In this document: in pieces, positions 16,581 through 24,013 of the stretch | Numbering within the stretch: the stretch's first letter is position 1 | Layout of the letters: the number at the start of each line of letters is the position of its first letter | Source of the DNA: Proteobacteria bacterium CG1_02_64_396 | GTDB taxonomy: Bacteria > Pseudomonadota > MNWR01 > CG1-02-64-396 | Length of the DNA: 37,324 nucleotides | Assembly (NCBI GenBank): GCA_001872725.1 | Contig: MNWR01000062.1 | Location: forward strand, 1 to 37,324 | Direction: 5' to 3' | Position numbers and translations under genes: made by a program | Notes under the pieces: generated by a model | What the model was told of the DNA's origin: nothing | What the model saw: only the letters and a program-made list of their open reading frames with translations | Database searches by the model: none

Positions 16581-17687
16581 TCACCCCGCCAGCCCCAACC
16601 GCTTGGCCTGCTTGAGCACCGCCAGCAGCAACACCAGCCCCAACCCCGCCAACATGGCGGTCTCCCACCACAGAGCCAACGGCGAGAGCCCCTTGAGGAA
16701 GATCGCCTTGGTCAGGGTGACGAAGTGCCGGGGTGGCAAAATCACGGTGAGCCACTGCAACACCTTGGGCATGTTGGCGATGGCGAAGATGAACCCCGAG
16801 AGCAAAAAGGCGGGGAGGAAGGTCGAGACCAGTGCCACCTCGGCCGCCGCCATCTGCTGCCCGGTAACGATGGAGATCAGCAACCCCTGCAACATCACCA
16901 CCACCATGAAGATGGCCGAAACCGAGATCAATCCGGCAAACGAGCCGCGCAGCGGCACATCGAAGAGCCAGACGGTGGCCGCCACCGCAATCGCCACGTC
17001 GACCATGCCGATGACGAAATAGGGGACCAGCTTGCCCGCCACGAACTCCACCCGGGTCAGAGGGGTGGTGCGCAGCAGATCAAGGGTTCCCTGCTCCTTC
17101 TCGCGGGCGACCGTCAGGCTGGTCATCAGCGCCCCGATCACCGCCATCACCAACACGATGGTCCCCGGCAGGATCGCGGTACGGGAATCGGCCGCCTCGT
17201 TGAACCAGACCCGGGGGCGCAGATCGATGGCGGCGGCAGGCGCCACCTCGGCGGCATAACTTGTGAGGAGTAGCTCGACAAACTGGCGCAGCAGCCGGGC
17301 GGTGTTGGCGTCGTTGCCGTCGAGCAGCAGTTGCACCTGGGCATGACCGTTTTGCAGATCGCGGGCGAAGTTGTGGGGGACGATCACTCCGGCCCAGAGC
17401 TTTTCACTGTGCATCGCCGCTTCCAGATCTTGACGCGACGGATAACGGGCCACCTCGAAGGTCTTGGCCCCCTCCAGGCGGGCTGCCAAATCGCGGCTGA
17501 CCTGATCCCCATCCTCGATCACCACCCCGATGGGTGCATCCTTCAGATCGAGGCTGATGGCGTAGCCGAAAAAGAACAGCAGCATCACCGGCATGATGAT
17601 GATCAGCGCCAGGGAGCGGCTGTCGCGCAGCATGTGGCGCCACTCTTTGTTGGCGACGGCGGCGATGCGCCGGGGGTTCAGGATCAC
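16581..17687 (-). CDS. ybhS: ABC-2 exporter permease, YbhS-like
   Basis: 368 residues from a GTG start that overlaps the ATPase stop codon by 4 bases (GTGA). The first membrane segment is L-A-L-I-I-I-M-P-V-M-L-L-F-F-F-G-Y-A. An extracytoplasmic domain follows, ending W-F-N-E-A-A-D-S-R-T-A-I-L-P-G. Five further membrane helices include the conserved V-A-R-E-K-E-Q-G-T-L-D-L-L-R-T-T-P coupling region. It is a close match in plan and motifs to E. coli YbhS and forms a heterodimeric channel with the YbhR-like protein (known for the family). The substrate is unknown; drug or cation efflux is typical. Confidence 0.88.
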   Translation of the reverse strand: MILNPRRIAAVANKEWRHMLRDSRSLALIIIMPVMLLFFFGYAISLDLKDAPIGVVIEDGDQVSRDLAARLEGAKTFEVARYPSRQDLEAAMHSEKLWAGVIVPHNFARDLQNGHAQVQLLLDGNDANTARLLRQFVELLLTSYAAEVAPAAAIDLRPRVWFNEAADSRTAILPGTIVLVMAVIGALMTSLTVAREKEQGTLDLLRTTPLTRVEFVAGKLVPYFVIGMVDVAIAVAATVWLFDVPLRGSFAGLISVSAIFMVVVMLQGLLISIVTGQQMAAAEVALVSTFLPAFLLSGFIFAIANMPKVLQWLTVILPPRHFVTLTKAIFLKGLSPLALWWETAMLAGLGLVLLLAVLKQAKRLGLAG

Positions 17688-18625
17688 GATTCATCCCCTT
17701 CCATGATGGAGACGAAGAGGTCCTCCAGATCAGCAGCCACCCCCCCACCCCCCGAGCAATCGATCCCCGCCCCTCGCAAGGCCGCCACCGCCTGGGTCGT
17801 GCACTCAACCGGATCGCACCCCTCACGCAGCCGCACCTTCACCCCCCCCACCTTGGGAATCGCCTCGATCACCTGGGGTATGGCCAGCAAGGCGGCCAGA
17901 GCGCGGCGGGGTTCGCTGGTGTGCAACTCGATCAGCGGGGTCGGCAGGGGGTGGGCGGCGACCTCCTCGAAGCGTCCCTCGATCACAATGCGGCCCCGGT
18001 GCATCAGCGCCAGCCGGTCGCAAAAGCGGGCCTCATCCATGTAATGGGTGGTAACCAGCACCCCCATCCCGGCGGCGGCAAAGTCGTAGATCAACTCCCA
18101 GAAGCGTTGCCGCGCCAGGGGATCGACCCCCGATGTTGGCTCGTCGAGAAAGAGAACCTGGGGCTGGTGGAGCAGGGCGGCGGCGAGCGACAGACGCTGG
18201 CGGTAGCCCAGCGGCAGATTCCCGGCCATCTGCCCTTCGGCCTTGGCTAGGTGCAGATGGTCGAGCGCCCAGGCAATGCGCTCGCGCCCCTGGGTACGAC
18301 TCAGGGCGTAGAGCCCCGCTTGCAACTCCAGGTTTTCCCGCACACTCAGCTCGGTGTAGAGGGAAAAGCGCTGGGCCATGTAGCCAATGCGGGCGCGGGC
18401 GCGGCGGGGGTGGCGGTTGATGTCGACCCCCGCCACCTGCAAATCGCCGGAGCTTGCGGGGAGCAGGCCGCAGAGCATGCGGATCGAGGTGGTCTTGCCC
18501 GCCCCGTTGGCGCCAAGCAGGCCGAAGACCTCGCCGGGGGCGACGTGCAGGTCGACGGCGTCGACCGCGACGAAATTGCCGAAGCGGCGGGTCATCCCCT
18601 TGGCGGAAATAACGGGGGTCGTCAT
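17684..18625 (-). CDS. ybhF: ABC exporter ATPase, equivalent to the C-terminal half of YbhF
   Basis: 313 residues. Walker A G-A-N-G-A-G-K-T-T is at 38-46, the Q-loop is in G-Y-M-A-Q-R-F-S-L-Y at 81-90, and Walker B with catalytic Glu (L-F-L-D-E-P-T-S-G-V-D-P) ends at D161-E162. The ABC signature is L-P-L-G-Y-R-Q-R-L (137-145) instead of LSGGQ, the same variant seen in the second half of E. coli YbhF. This identifies it as that half. In E. coli both ATPase domains are one protein; here the other half is a separate gene 518 bases upstream. AAGGA lies eight bases before the ATG. It is translationally coupled to the YbhS-like permease. Confidence 0.9.
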   Translation of the reverse strand: MTTPVISAKGMTRRFGNFVAVDAVDLHVAPGEVFGLLGANGAGKTTSIRMLCGLLPASSGDLQVAGVDINRHPRRARARIGYMAQRFSLYTELSVRENLELQAGLYALSRTQGRERIAWALDHLHLAKAEGQMAGNLPLGYRQRLSLAAALLHQPQVLFLDEPTSGVDPLARQRFWELIYDFAAAGMGVLVTTHYMDEARFCDRLALMHRGRIVIEGRFEEVAAHPLPTPLIELHTSEPRRALAALLAIPQVIEAIPKVGGVKVRLREGCDPVECTTQAVAALRGAGIDCSGGGGVAADLEDLFVSIMEGDES

Positions 18626-19143
18626 GGGTTCATCCTTGAATCCCCTCTCTCCAAACTTGGGGAGAAGGTTAGGGTGAGGGGGGGTGCAGGGGGGGTGCAG
18701 GGGGGCAATATCGCGCCAACGTCAGCCACGTCGCCACGCGGGACGAAGTCCCCAAGATCGATACCTTCGCCCGCGCGGCCGCCCCCTCACCCCGACCCTT
18801 TCCCCCTGAGGGGGCGAGGGGGAAAAGCGCCGTCATGCCTTTGTGAACCAGCCGCTCAACAGGGGTGTAGGAGCCCGGTCCTCCGGGCGATGCAAACGGA
18901 TCGACACACAAGATCGCCCCCCGTTGGGTCGTGTCGCACCCCCATCCGACCAAGCCTTCGGCCACTCTCGCATCGCCCGGAGACCGGGCGCCTGCGCGCG
19001 CGGGTGGGATGGTGGCTTTCAAGGGGGGAAACGCCGCCCGTAACACAACCAATAAACCGATCAACTGAAGTAATTTTTCAATCACTTGCAATGTTACCCG
19101 CAGGTAACGCTTCATCTGCATACGCCCCGATCCAAAACCCCTT
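18626..19143. repeat. Repeat-rich DNA between the two ATPase genes
   Basis: 518 bases with no gene I can support. There are two inverted-repeat pairs. In the first, a C-rich/G-rich unit at about 18643-18683 (CCCCTCTCTCC...GGTTAGGGTGAGGGG) is matched in reverse at about 18785-18832 (CCCCTCACCCCGACC...). In the second, REP-like units at 18867-18893 (GTAGGAGCCCGGTCCTCCGG then GCGATGC) and 18970-18992 (reverse orientation) form a ~126-bp palindrome. A GGGGGTGCAG direct duplication lies near 18680-18705. The remaining ~150 bases before the N-half ATPase stop are unremarkable and somewhat AT-richer. Confidence 0.65.
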
Positions 19144-20061
19144 TTACCCCCCATATCCCCCCCCGTTTTCACGACTCAAACGGAACAGGGTCGCCTCGTG
19201 CAGGGTGGGTGAAGCGGGGGCAACGGTGAGGGTGGGATCGAACGCAGTCAGCCGCTGCGCCACCCCATCCCCTTGAGCCCACACCGTCAGGCTCGTGCCG
19301 GAGGGAAAGACCGCCAACACCCCTGGCAGATCGGCCATCATCCCCCGCCGCTGCCGGATCCCCTCCCCCTCCACCTTGAACATGACGGCGCCGGGGGTGG
19401 CGACCAGCTCGCCCGGCAGCCCCTGCCGGGTCAGACGGCCCCCCTCCAAAATCCCGACCCGATCACAGCGTTCGGCCTCCTCCATGCTGGCGGTGGCGAC
19501 CAGCAGCGCCACCCCCTCCTCGCGCAGCCCCTCCAGCAGACGCCAGAAGGCGCGCCGCGCCAGGGGATCGACCCCGGTGGTCGGCTCGTCGAGCAGGATG
19601 GCGGCCGGTTCGTGGATCAAGGCGCAGGCCAGGGCAAGTTTTTGCTTCATCCCCCCCGACAACTGCCCCCCCCGTCGCGCCTCGAATCCGGCCAACCCGG
19701 TACGGTCCAGCAAATCGGCGATCCGCTCGGTGGTCTCGCTGTCGCTCAGACCGTGCAGATCGGCAAAGAAATAGAGGTTTTCGAGCACGGTAAGATCGGG
19801 GTAGAGACCGAACCCCTGGGGCATGTAGGCGAGTTTGGCGCGGGCCTCGGAGGCGGTGGGATCGACCCCAAGGATCAAAACCTGACCCTCATCGGCCTTG
19901 CGCAGTCCGGTGGCGACCTGAAGCAGGGTCGACTTACCCGCCCCGTCGGCACCGACCAGTCCGTAGAGTTCGCCGGGGGCGACCTGAAGATCGAGCCGGT
20001 CGAGGATGGTCGCCTCGCCGATACGCACGGTGACCGCAGCGAAGGCGATGGCGGCGGTCAT
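19144..20061 (-). CDS. ybhF: ABC exporter ATPase, equivalent to the N-terminal half of YbhF
   Basis: 305 residues. Walker A G-A-D-G-A-G-K-S-T is at 37-45. The Q-loop region Y-M-P-Q-G-F-G-L-Y-P-D-L-T-V is at 79-92. The signature L-S-G-G-M-K-Q-K-L-A-L-A-C is at 134-146, and Walker B I-L-L-D-E-P-T-T-G-V-D-P has D158-E159. The G-x-D-G-A-G-K and L-S-G-G-M-K-Q-K-L features are those of the first half of E. coli YbhF. It powers the exporter together with the other ATPase. No clear Shine-Dalgarno sequence precedes the ATG. The upstream 175 bases are palindromic repeat DNA, so its expression may depend on readthrough from the YbhG-like gene. Confidence 0.9.
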   Translation of the reverse strand: MTAAIAFAAVTVRIGEATILDRLDLQVAPGELYGLVGADGAGKSTLLQVATGLRKADEGQVLILGVDPTASEARAKLAYMPQGFGLYPDLTVLENLYFFADLHGLSDSETTERIADLLDRTGLAGFEARRGGQLSGGMKQKLALACALIHEPAAILLDEPTTGVDPLARRAFWRLLEGLREEGVALLVATASMEEAERCDRVGILEGGRLTRQGLPGELVATPGAVMFKVEGEGIRQRRGMMADLPGVLAVFPSGTSLTVWAQGDGVAQRLTAFDPTLTVAPASPTLHEATLFRLSRENGGGYGG

Positions 20062-20236
20062 GCGACGATGCCGGGGGCGTACGGGAGAGGGATTGCCGCT
20101 GCCGACGCCCGGAAATCCCCCCCGACACCCCTTTGAAAAGGGGAGGGTTGGGGAACGGCAGAGGAACTCCCCCCTTTGAAAAAGGGGAGTCGGGAGGGAT
20201 TCTCAGCCCTTCCGCTCACCCCCCGCGCCACCACCC
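20062..20236. repeat. C-rich palindromic repeat pair between adaptor and ATPase genes
   Basis: Two related units in opposite orientation occupy about 20112-20200. Each has a CCCCTTTGAAAAGGGG-type core (20128-20143 and about 20171-20187) flanked by AAATCCCCCCCGACA on the left and GAGTCGGGAGGGATT on the right. The pair can fold as one long hairpin or as two. This kind of C-run/TTTGAAA/G-run repeat is common between genes in proteobacterial genomes. There is no coding frame. Confidence 0.6.
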
Positions 20237-21226
20237 TCACCCCCGTACCCCCCCCACCGGCGCGAGCTCCACCTCCACCGGCATCCCGATCTTCAAGATT
20301 CCGTCGGGATTGGGGACCTCGATCTTGATGCGGTAGACCAGACCGACCCGCAGCTCCTGGGTCTGGACCGCCTTGGGGGTAAATTCGGATTGGTCGGCGA
20401 TGAAGGCGAGCCTGCCTTGGAAGGGATGGGGCTGACCGTCGACCTTCACCGTCGCCCCTTGCCCCAGCTTGACCCGCCCTAGGTCGGGCTCGTTGAGGTA
20501 GGCGCGGATCCAGGGGTGGGCCAGGTCGGCCAGGCGCAACACCGGTTTGCCAGGGGCGACGACCTCACCCACCTCGCTCAGGTCGGCGCTGACGATTCCG
20601 GCGACCGGGGCCATCAATACCGTCTGATCGAGGCGGCGCTGCGCCTGCTTAAGCCCGGTTTGCGCCCCATCAAGCCGGGAACGGGCCCGGTCGATCTCCT
20701 CTTGCCGTGGCCCCGCCTTGAGCAGTTGCAGCGCCTGGGTGGCACGGGCCACCTCGGCTTGGGCGCTGGTGTACTGGGTTTCGGATTGGTCGAGTCGCTC
20801 CCGGCTGGCGCTGGCGCTCATGGCCAGATTGCGCAGTCGTTCCCGGTCGGCTTTGGCCAGCGCGAAGACGGCCCGGGCTTTATCGAGGGCCGCTTGGGCC
20901 ATGGCGAGCTCTTCGGGGCGGGCGCCGGCCAGCATTTGATCCAGCACCGATTGGGCCTCGCGAACTTGGGCCTGCATCTGGGCCAGCGCCAATTGGGCGT
21001 CTCGGTCGTCGAGCCGAACCAGCACCTGCCCCGCTGCCACCGTTTGCCCCTCGTGCGCCTCGATGGCTTTGATCCGCCCTGGGATTTCAAACCCCAGTGC
21101 CGACTCGTGCACCTCCACCGTGCCGGAGCAAACGATGGCGGCGGCGTTCGTGGAGGGGGACCAGGGCCAGTCGCAACCGGTCAGGAGGGGGGGGATGAAC
21201 AAAGCGGCCAGCAACCAACGGGGCAT
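20237..21226 (-). CDS. ybhG: HlyD-family periplasmic adaptor, YbhG-like, predicted lipoprotein
   Basis: 329 residues from the ATG at 21226, with GGAG about six bases upstream; an upstream in-frame extension lacks signal-peptide features. The start encodes a signal with lipobox L-L-T-G-C (Cys18), whereas E. coli YbhG has an uncleaved membrane anchor. A barrel-sandwich half (G-R-I-K-A-I-E-A-H-E-G-Q-T-V-A-A-G-Q-V-L-V-R-L-D) is followed by a long Ala/Gln/Glu/Arg-rich coiled-coil hairpin (~75-195). The second half of the sandwich (M-A-P-V-A-G-I-V-S-A) and a beta-barrel (P-F-Q-G-R-L-A-F-I-A) follow. It links the inner-membrane ABC exporter to an outer-membrane channel. It is the first gene of the operon and divergent from lexA. 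Confidence 0.9.
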   Translation of the reverse strand: MPRWLLAALFIPPLLTGCDWPWSPSTNAAAIVCSGTVEVHESALGFEIPGRIKAIEAHEGQTVAAGQVLVRLDDRDAQLALAQMQAQVREAQSVLDQMLAGARPEELAMAQAALDKARAVFALAKADRERLRNLAMSASASRERLDQSETQYTSAQAEVARATQALQLLKAGPRQEEIDRARSRLDGAQTGLKQAQRRLDQTVLMAPVAGIVSADLSEVGEVVAPGKPVLRLADLAHPWIRAYLNEPDLGRVKLGQGATVKVDGQPHPFQGRLAFIADQSEFTPKAVQTQELRVGLVYRIKIEVPNPDGILKIGMPVEVELAPVGGVRG

Positions 21227-21315
21227 CGCAAACTCCAGTGGTGTTCGGGCGGTGAACGGCAACCCCATCTTGACCCATCCGCCGAGGGGTTGCATCCCCT
21301 CAGCGGATGGGCTAT

Positions 21316-21343
21316 GTTCACTCATGTTCACCTATTAAGAACA
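21316..21343 (+). promoter_or_regulatory. Candidate LexA operator in the lexA / exporter divergent region
   Basis: Between the divergent adaptor and lexA starts lie two ATGTTCAC units exactly 10 bases apart (GTTC at 21316 and 21326). The second forms an inverted pair, TGTTC-N9-GAACA, ending at 21343. A further CGGT-ATAC-ACCG palindrome lies at 21345-21356. LexA genes are usually self-repressed, so one of these is probably the operator. The spacing matches neither the E. coli CTGT-N8-ACAG box nor the alphaproteobacterial GTTC-N7-GTTC box exactly, so the assignment is tentative. Confidence 0.4.
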
Positions 21344-21365
21344 ACGGTATACACCGAGGTCTGTC

Positions 21366-22004
21366 ATGCCGATCCCCGCGCCCCGCCAAATCAAATTGCT
21401 CGATTTTCTGCGCCGCCAACAAAGCGAAACCGGCCAAGCCCCTTCGTATCGCGAGATCGCCGAGGCGATGGGCTGGGCCTCGACCAACGCGGTTTCTAAG
21501 GCGCTCAAAGAGCTTGAGAATGAGGGGCTGATCCGCCGCCTGCCGGGGCGCAACCGGGCCATTCAGGTGATGGGGGGTGAACACGCCGGGCAGGTGCGGT
21601 TGGTCGGGAGTATCGCGGCGGGCCGTCCCATCGAGGCGATTGAAAACCCCGACTGGATCGAAATCCCCCCCTTCATGATGGGGCGGAGCGATACCTACGC
21701 GCTGACAGTGCGGGGCGATTCGATGTGCGAAGACGGCATCCTCGACGGCGACATCGTCCTGGTCGAAAGCCGTTCGGTGGCCGAAAACGGCGAAATCGTC
21801 GTCGCCCTGATCGACCGGGAAGAGGCGACCCTCAAACGGTTTTACATCAAAGGGGGGCAGGTCACACTGATCCCCGCCAACAGCACGATGGCCCCCATGC
21901 ACTACCCCGCCGACCGGGTGACCATCCAAGGGGTGGTGATCGGTCAAATGCGCAGCTATCTGGGGCCACAGCCCTATATCAGCGCCGGGAGGTACGGACG
22001 ATGA
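21366..22004 (+). CDS. lexA: LexA, SOS-response repressor and self-cleaving protease
   Basis: 212 residues, full length. The N-terminal winged helix (1-68) includes S-Y-R-E-I-A-E-A-M-G-W-A-S-T-N-A-V-S-K-A-L as the DNA-reading helices. The C-terminal S24 peptidase domain has the cleavage site Ala85-Gly86 (I-A-A-G-R-P-I), nucleophile Ser119 in R-G-D-S-M and general base Lys157 in A-T-L-K-R-F-Y. All residues for RecA-stimulated self-cleavage are present. GAGG lies six bases before the ATG. The stop overlaps the next gene's ATG (ATGA), so LexA and the ImuB-like protein are probably made together and induced by DNA damage. Confidence 0.97.
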   Translation: MPIPAPRQIKLLDFLRRQQSETGQAPSYREIAEAMGWASTNAVSKALKELENEGLIRRLPGRNRAIQVMGGEHAGQVRLVGSIAAGRPIEAIENPDWIEIPPFMMGRSDTYALTVRGDSMCEDGILDGDIVLVESRSVAENGEIVVALIDREEATLKRFYIKGGQVTLIPANSTMAPMHYPADRVTIQGVVIGQMRSYLGPQPYISAGRYGR

Positions 22005-23122
22005 ACACCCATGTTGCCGCCATCGCCTTTCCCGATTTGCCCCTGGCCGCCCTCAAGCGCAAGGGGATCGATGTTCACCTTAAGGCGACCGCTGTCATTC
22101 AAGGGGGGGTGGTGATTTGGGCCAACGCCTCGGCCCGCCGCCTGGGGGCGCTCCCCAGCACCCCGCTGGCGGCTTTGCCTTCGGTGGTGGCCTGCCACCG
22201 CCGCGCCAAAGATTTCGAGGCCCAGATCAAGGCCGAGATCGGGCAAAAACTGCGCGAGCTCACCCAGCGGGTCGAGGAGGACGGCGAAGGTTGGATCATC
22301 GACTTTTCCCAGTCCGAACCGGTCGTCGCACCGGCGCTGACCTTCGATCGACTCTGGCGCGATCTGGCCGATTTGAGCGGGGTCTTCCCGGTCGGCGGCT
22401 TGGGGCCCAACCGTTTGGTCGCTCAGGTGGCCCGAGGGGCGGCTTTGTCGGCGGGAAGTGGCTGGTTGCGGGTGATGCCGGGGGGGGAGGCCCGCTTTAT
22501 GGCCCCGCTTTCGATTGATTTGCTGCCCCAGTTAAACGGCGAGGACCGCACCACCCTCAAGCAGGCGGGAATCGCCACCATCGGTGACATCGCCTCCACC
22601 TCCGCCGCCCGGCTGGTTGCCCTGTGTGGCCCCCAGGCGATGGGATGGCGGGCGCTCAGCCGGGGGGTCGACCCCAGTCGTATCGAGATGGAGCCGATCC
22701 CCCCTTCGCTGGGCCACCGATTCTTTCCCGAAAACGGCGACGACATGGCTGCCGTGCAGCGTCGGGTGGTCGAAATCTGCCGCGCCTGGCATGCCGCCCT
22801 TCAAGCCGAAGGGCTGGCCCCCTCCACCCTGCATCTTGAGATCGTCGATCGGGATGGACTGCAACGCAGCCGCATGATCCGCCTGCCCCAGCAGCCGCTG
22901 GGTCCGGTCGACCTGACCCTGTTGGTGGTGCGCGAATTGGAACGGTTGGGGCGGGGGATGGGGGTGTGGCGAGAGGTTGTCCTTGAGGTCGCCGACGCCG
23001 AGGTGCCCGACCGCGAGGCGACCTCGTGGCATGAGGGGCAAATGGGGAGTGAGGGGCGTCGTGGTGGGCATCGCCAGCGCAAGGGGGGGGCGGTGTTGCC
23101 CTTGGTGCAGGGGCAGTCGTAA
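22001..23122 (+). CDS. ImuB-like protein: Y-family polymerase fold without catalytic residues
   Basis: 373 residues from the ATG overlapping the lexA stop, with GGGAGG eight bases upstream. The plan follows Y-family polymerases. Position 6-13 (A-A-I-A-F-P-D-L) aligns with the H-I-D-M-D-A-F metal site of DinB but lacks both Asp residues. G-E-G-W-I-I-D-F-S (95-103) aligns with D-E-A-F-L-D-I-S but has lost the metal-binding Asp. Residues 165-225 (R-F-M-A-P-L-S-I-D-L-L ... A-G-I-A-T-I-G-D-I-A ... C-G-P-Q-A) match the thumb/helix-hairpin-helix of ImuB, and a little-finger domain follows. ImuB is an inactive, clamp-binding hub for DnaE2 mutagenic synthesis. Here no imuA or dnaE2 is adjacent, and no clear clamp-binding motif was found. 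The inferred role is an SOS-induced accessory factor. Confidence 0.75.
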   Translation: MNTHVAAIAFPDLPLAALKRKGIDVHLKATAVIQGGVVIWANASARRLGALPSTPLAALPSVVACHRRAKDFEAQIKAEIGQKLRELTQRVEEDGEGWIIDFSQSEPVVAPALTFDRLWRDLADLSGVFPVGGLGPNRLVAQVARGAALSAGSGWLRVMPGGEARFMAPLSIDLLPQLNGEDRTTLKQAGIATIGDIASTSAARLVALCGPQAMGWRALSRGVDPSRIEMEPIPPSLGHRFFPENGDDMAAVQRRVVEICRAWHAALQAEGLAPSTLHLEIVDRDGLQRSRMIRLPQQPLGPVDLTLLVVRELERLGRGMGVWREVVLEVADAEVPDREATSWHEGQMGSEGRRGGHRQRKGGAVLPLVQGQS

Positions 23123-23157
23123 CGGGGGCCGAGTGGCCAATCGGGAGCGTCGACGTT

Positions 23158-23175
23158 GGGGGCTGCTCAGCCCCC
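23158..23175. terminator. Hairpin between convergent genes, possible terminator
   Basis: GGGGGCT-GCTC-AGCCCCC forms a perfect 7-bp GC-rich stem in the 54-base gap between the ends of the ImuB-like and LOG-family genes. There is no T-run on either strand, so termination is only a likely role. Confidence 0.35.
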
Positions 23176-23176
23176 C

Positions 23177-23878
23177 TTACGGCACCACCTTCTTGCCAAA
23201 ACGATTGGAGGTCATGCTGGTGGTGCGACCGCCGTTGCGCTCCCGCCAGAGGCGGTGTTTGTTCATGATCTCGACCACCTCTTTAGGATCGTCGGTCACG
23301 TTGATGAGGTTGCAATCCTCTTTGGCGATCATCCCCATCGGCACCAGCACGTCGTCCATCCACTTGAGCAGTCCGCTCCAATACTCCGAACCGAACAGCA
23401 CCAGTGGCATGGGCTCAACCTTCATGGTCTGCATCAAGGTGAGCGCCTCGAAAAACTCGTCCAGGGTGCCGAAACCACCCGGCATACAGACATAGCCCAT
23501 CGAGTACTTCACGAACATCACCTTGCGGGCGAAGAAGTAGCGGAATTCCAAGGAGAGGTTTTGGTACTTGTTGGGGTTTTGTTCGTGGGGCAACTCGATG
23601 TTCAGCCCCACCGACATCGCCTCGTTTTTGATGGCGCCGCGGTTGCCCGCTTCCATGATGCCGCCGCCGCCACCGGTGATGATGGCAAAGCCGTTTTTCG
23701 AAAGCAGGTCGGCAACCTGCACCGCTTTTTTGTAGTACTTGTCGCTCGGTTTGGTCCGAGCCGAACCAAAGATCGAAACGGCGTAACCGATGTCGGACAG
23801 CTCCTCGAACCCCTCAACGAACTCCCCCATGATGCGAAAGATCCGCCAAGACTCGCTGCCGCGAAAATCATCGACCAT
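23177..23878 (-). CDS. LOG-family (TIGR00730-type) nucleotide phosphoribohydrolase
   Basis: 233 residues from the ATG at 23878 (AGAGG eight bases upstream); the open frame extends upstream antisense to dinB, which I reject. It is a Rossmann-like fold with the two family motifs: G-G-G-G-G-I-M-E-A at 69-77 and P-G-G-F-G-T-L-D-E at 133-141, plus Arg118/Lys119 in A-R-K-V. Members hydrolyse AMP or cytokinin riboside monophosphate to the base and ribose 5-phosphate. Bacterial copies are housekeeping-like nucleosidases (PpnN/YgdH relatives) or of unclear role. It sits convergent to lexA-imuB-like and divergent from dinB, so its placement in the damage cluster may be incidental. Confidence 0.9.
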   Translation of the reverse strand: MVDDFRGSESWRIFRIMGEFVEGFEELSDIGYAVSIFGSARTKPSDKYYKKAVQVADLLSKNGFAIITGGGGGIMEAGNRGAIKNEAMSVGLNIELPHEQNPNKYQNLSLEFRYFFARKVMFVKYSMGYVCMPGGFGTLDEFFEALTLMQTMKVEPMPLVLFGSEYWSGLLKWMDDVLVPMGMIAKEDCNLINVTDDPKEVVEIMNKHRLWRERNGGRTTSMTSNRFGKKVVP

Positions 23879-24013
23879 GGGACTGACCTCTAGATTTGCC
23901 GTAGGTGAAGGTAAAAAGCTTGGTTGCTGGGCTATCCCCCAAGCATGGATGAACCGCCCCCTCCCCTTCAAATCCTTTTGCCGCCAGCAAACGACCGTTG
24001 AAGGGGGATTCCC

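Noticed and set aside
18669-19172. 167-codon minus-strand frame between the ATPase genes
   Set aside because: It runs through both palindromic repeats and overlaps the ATPase C-terminus. It has no domain and no plausible ribosome site, and its composition is that of repeat DNA.
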